7,209 bases of DNA from Sulfurospirillum sp. UBA1314 (GTDB lineage Bacteria; Campylobacterota; Campylobacteria; Campylobacterales; Sulfurospirillaceae): positions 1 to 7,209 of the forward strand of contig DBTO01000015.1 of NCBI GenBank assembly GCA_002307095.1, read 5' to 3'. The position numbers and the translations under genes were made by a program. Shown in pieces: positions 6,521 through 7,209 of the stretch (its first letter is position 1; every line of letters starts with the position of its first letter). Below the pieces are notes generated by a model, which saw only the letters and a list, made by a program, of their open reading frames with translations, made no database searches and had not been told where the DNA came from.

Positions 6521-7209
6521 TAGATGATCTCCAAAGAGGCGGTAATCGCACCTGAACGTTTGATATTTTCGATAATAGAGATAATATCTTTAGGCCGTGC
6601 GCCCAGTTTATTCAGGGCTCTCGCAATGTTGGCAACCGTCATACTCTCTTGTTTAATTTTAATGCGATTTTCAGCACCATTAATTTTGACGTCACCGCCA
6701 ATATCAACATTGGCTGCATCGGCTGAAACATCCATCGTTTCGATTTTAATCGTAATATCACCGTGCGTTACCACAACAGGATCAACCCTGACATTCACAC
6801 CTGAAACGATGGTTCCGGTTCGCTCATCGATGACAATTTTGTCTTCTTTTTCATATTTCACATCCACATCGAGCGTTTTGGCTAAAAACTCAACCGTCGA
6901 GTGACCTTCTGGTTTCATCAAACGAACCGTTCGTGAATCCGTAGCCACCGCAATTTTTTTACCAAATTTTTTATTGAGTTCATTTTGTACCGATACGGCA
7001 GTATTAAAATTGGCTTCTTTTAACGAGAGGTCTACAAATTCTTGCTCATGGAGATTGTTTTCGATTTCACGCTCCACCAAAGCACCACCAAAGATGTTAG
7101 CAGACGCAGGATGATTGAGTTGTCCTTTTTCTTTACCGTTCATTCCACCAATGGTCAGAGATCCTTGGGCTAACGAGTAAATTTTACCATCCACACCTTT
7201 TAACGGTGT
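6520..7209 (-). CDS. flgI: Flagellar P-ring protein FlgI, C-terminal part
   Basis: FlgI is secreted to the periplasm and polymerises into the P-ring around the rod at the peptidoglycan layer. The last 229 codons are present; about 120 residues including the signal peptide lie beyond the high-coordinate edge. The visible part opens with TPLKGVDGKIYSLAQG, the conserved FlgI segment. It continues through the central region with VDERTGTIVSGVNVRVDP and ends with ARALNKLGARPKDIISII and the terminal SLEII, as in E. coli FlgI (which ends KLEII). The GTG at 7194 is an internal Val codon rather than a start, because the frame stays open and FlgI-like up to the edge. flgJ follows with a 1-base overlap. 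Confidence 0.96.
   Translation of the reverse strand, partial: TPLKGVDGKIYSLAQGSLTIGGMNGKEKGQLNHPASANIFGGALVEREIENNLHEQEFVDLSLKEANFNTAVSVQNELNKKFGKKIAVATDSRTVRLMKPEGHSTVEFLAKTLDVDVKYEKEDKIVIDERTGTIVSGVNVRVDPVVVTHGDITIKIETMDVSADAANVDIGGDVKINGAENRIKIKQESMTVANIARALNKLGARPKDIISIIENIKRSGAITASLEII

Noticed and set aside
6524..6904. 126-codon open frame on the plus strand opposite flgI
   Set aside because: It is antisense to a clear FlgI coding region, has low-complexity hydrophobic content, resembles no family I know, and has no sign of its own expression signals.
7192..7194. GTG as the start of FlgI
   Set aside because: The frame continues to the edge encoding TPLKG, a conserved FlgI segment, so this is an internal Val codon of a truncated gene.
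1..7209. Mobile element, CRISPR array, defence system or tRNA
   Set aside because: No repeats, transposase or integrase motifs, nuclease modules or cloverleaf sequences were seen; the genes are core flagellar and transport genes with uniform composition.

Overview
This window looks like a chromosomal segment of a Campylobacterota (epsilonproteobacterial) genome. Sulfurospirillum or a close relative is the best guess. The reasons are the flagellar gene order flgI-flgJ-flgM-flgN-flgK as in Campylobacter, a muramidase-less FlgJ, a very short FlgM, a DUF2400/TIGR02757 gene, and moderate GC that by eye is near 40%, too high for Campylobacter jejuni or Arcobacter. The genus call is inference. Every gene I accept is on the minus strand, so transcription runs from high to low coordinates.

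Flagellar block (7209 down to 3639). The window opens inside flgI (P-ring protein, C-terminal 229 codons). Its stop overlaps the start of a stand-alone rod-binding FlgJ domain. Next comes a near-consensus sigma-28 (FliA) promoter whose -35 box contains the flgJ stop codon. It should drive flgM (anti-sigma-28), flgN (export chaperone) and flgK (hook-filament junction protein). FlgM restrains FliA until the hook is complete, FlgN escorts FlgK to the export gate, and FlgK caps the hook. The promoter therefore places the inhibitor and its late cargo under the sigma factor being inhibited.

Accessory block (3639 down to 166). Without a visible break, flgK is followed by an OppC/DppC-type ABC permease (1-bp overlap), a DUF2400 protein of unknown function (11-bp overlap), a DauA-like SulP anion/dicarboxylate transporter with a STAS domain (9-bp gap) and a small 4-oxalocrotonate-tautomerase-family enzyme (2-bp gap). 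The permease has no partner subunits here and a degenerate EAA loop. The DUF2400 protein carries K and D-x-H motifs that resemble the catalytic region of HhH-GPD DNA glycosylases; this is my inference and the most interesting lead in the window.

End (165 down to 1). A 59-bp gap with no clear terminator precedes the first 35 codons of what is most likely atpB (F0 subunit a). I see no tRNA or rRNA gene, mobile element, CRISPR array or defence system, and no gene-free stretch longer than about 60 bases.
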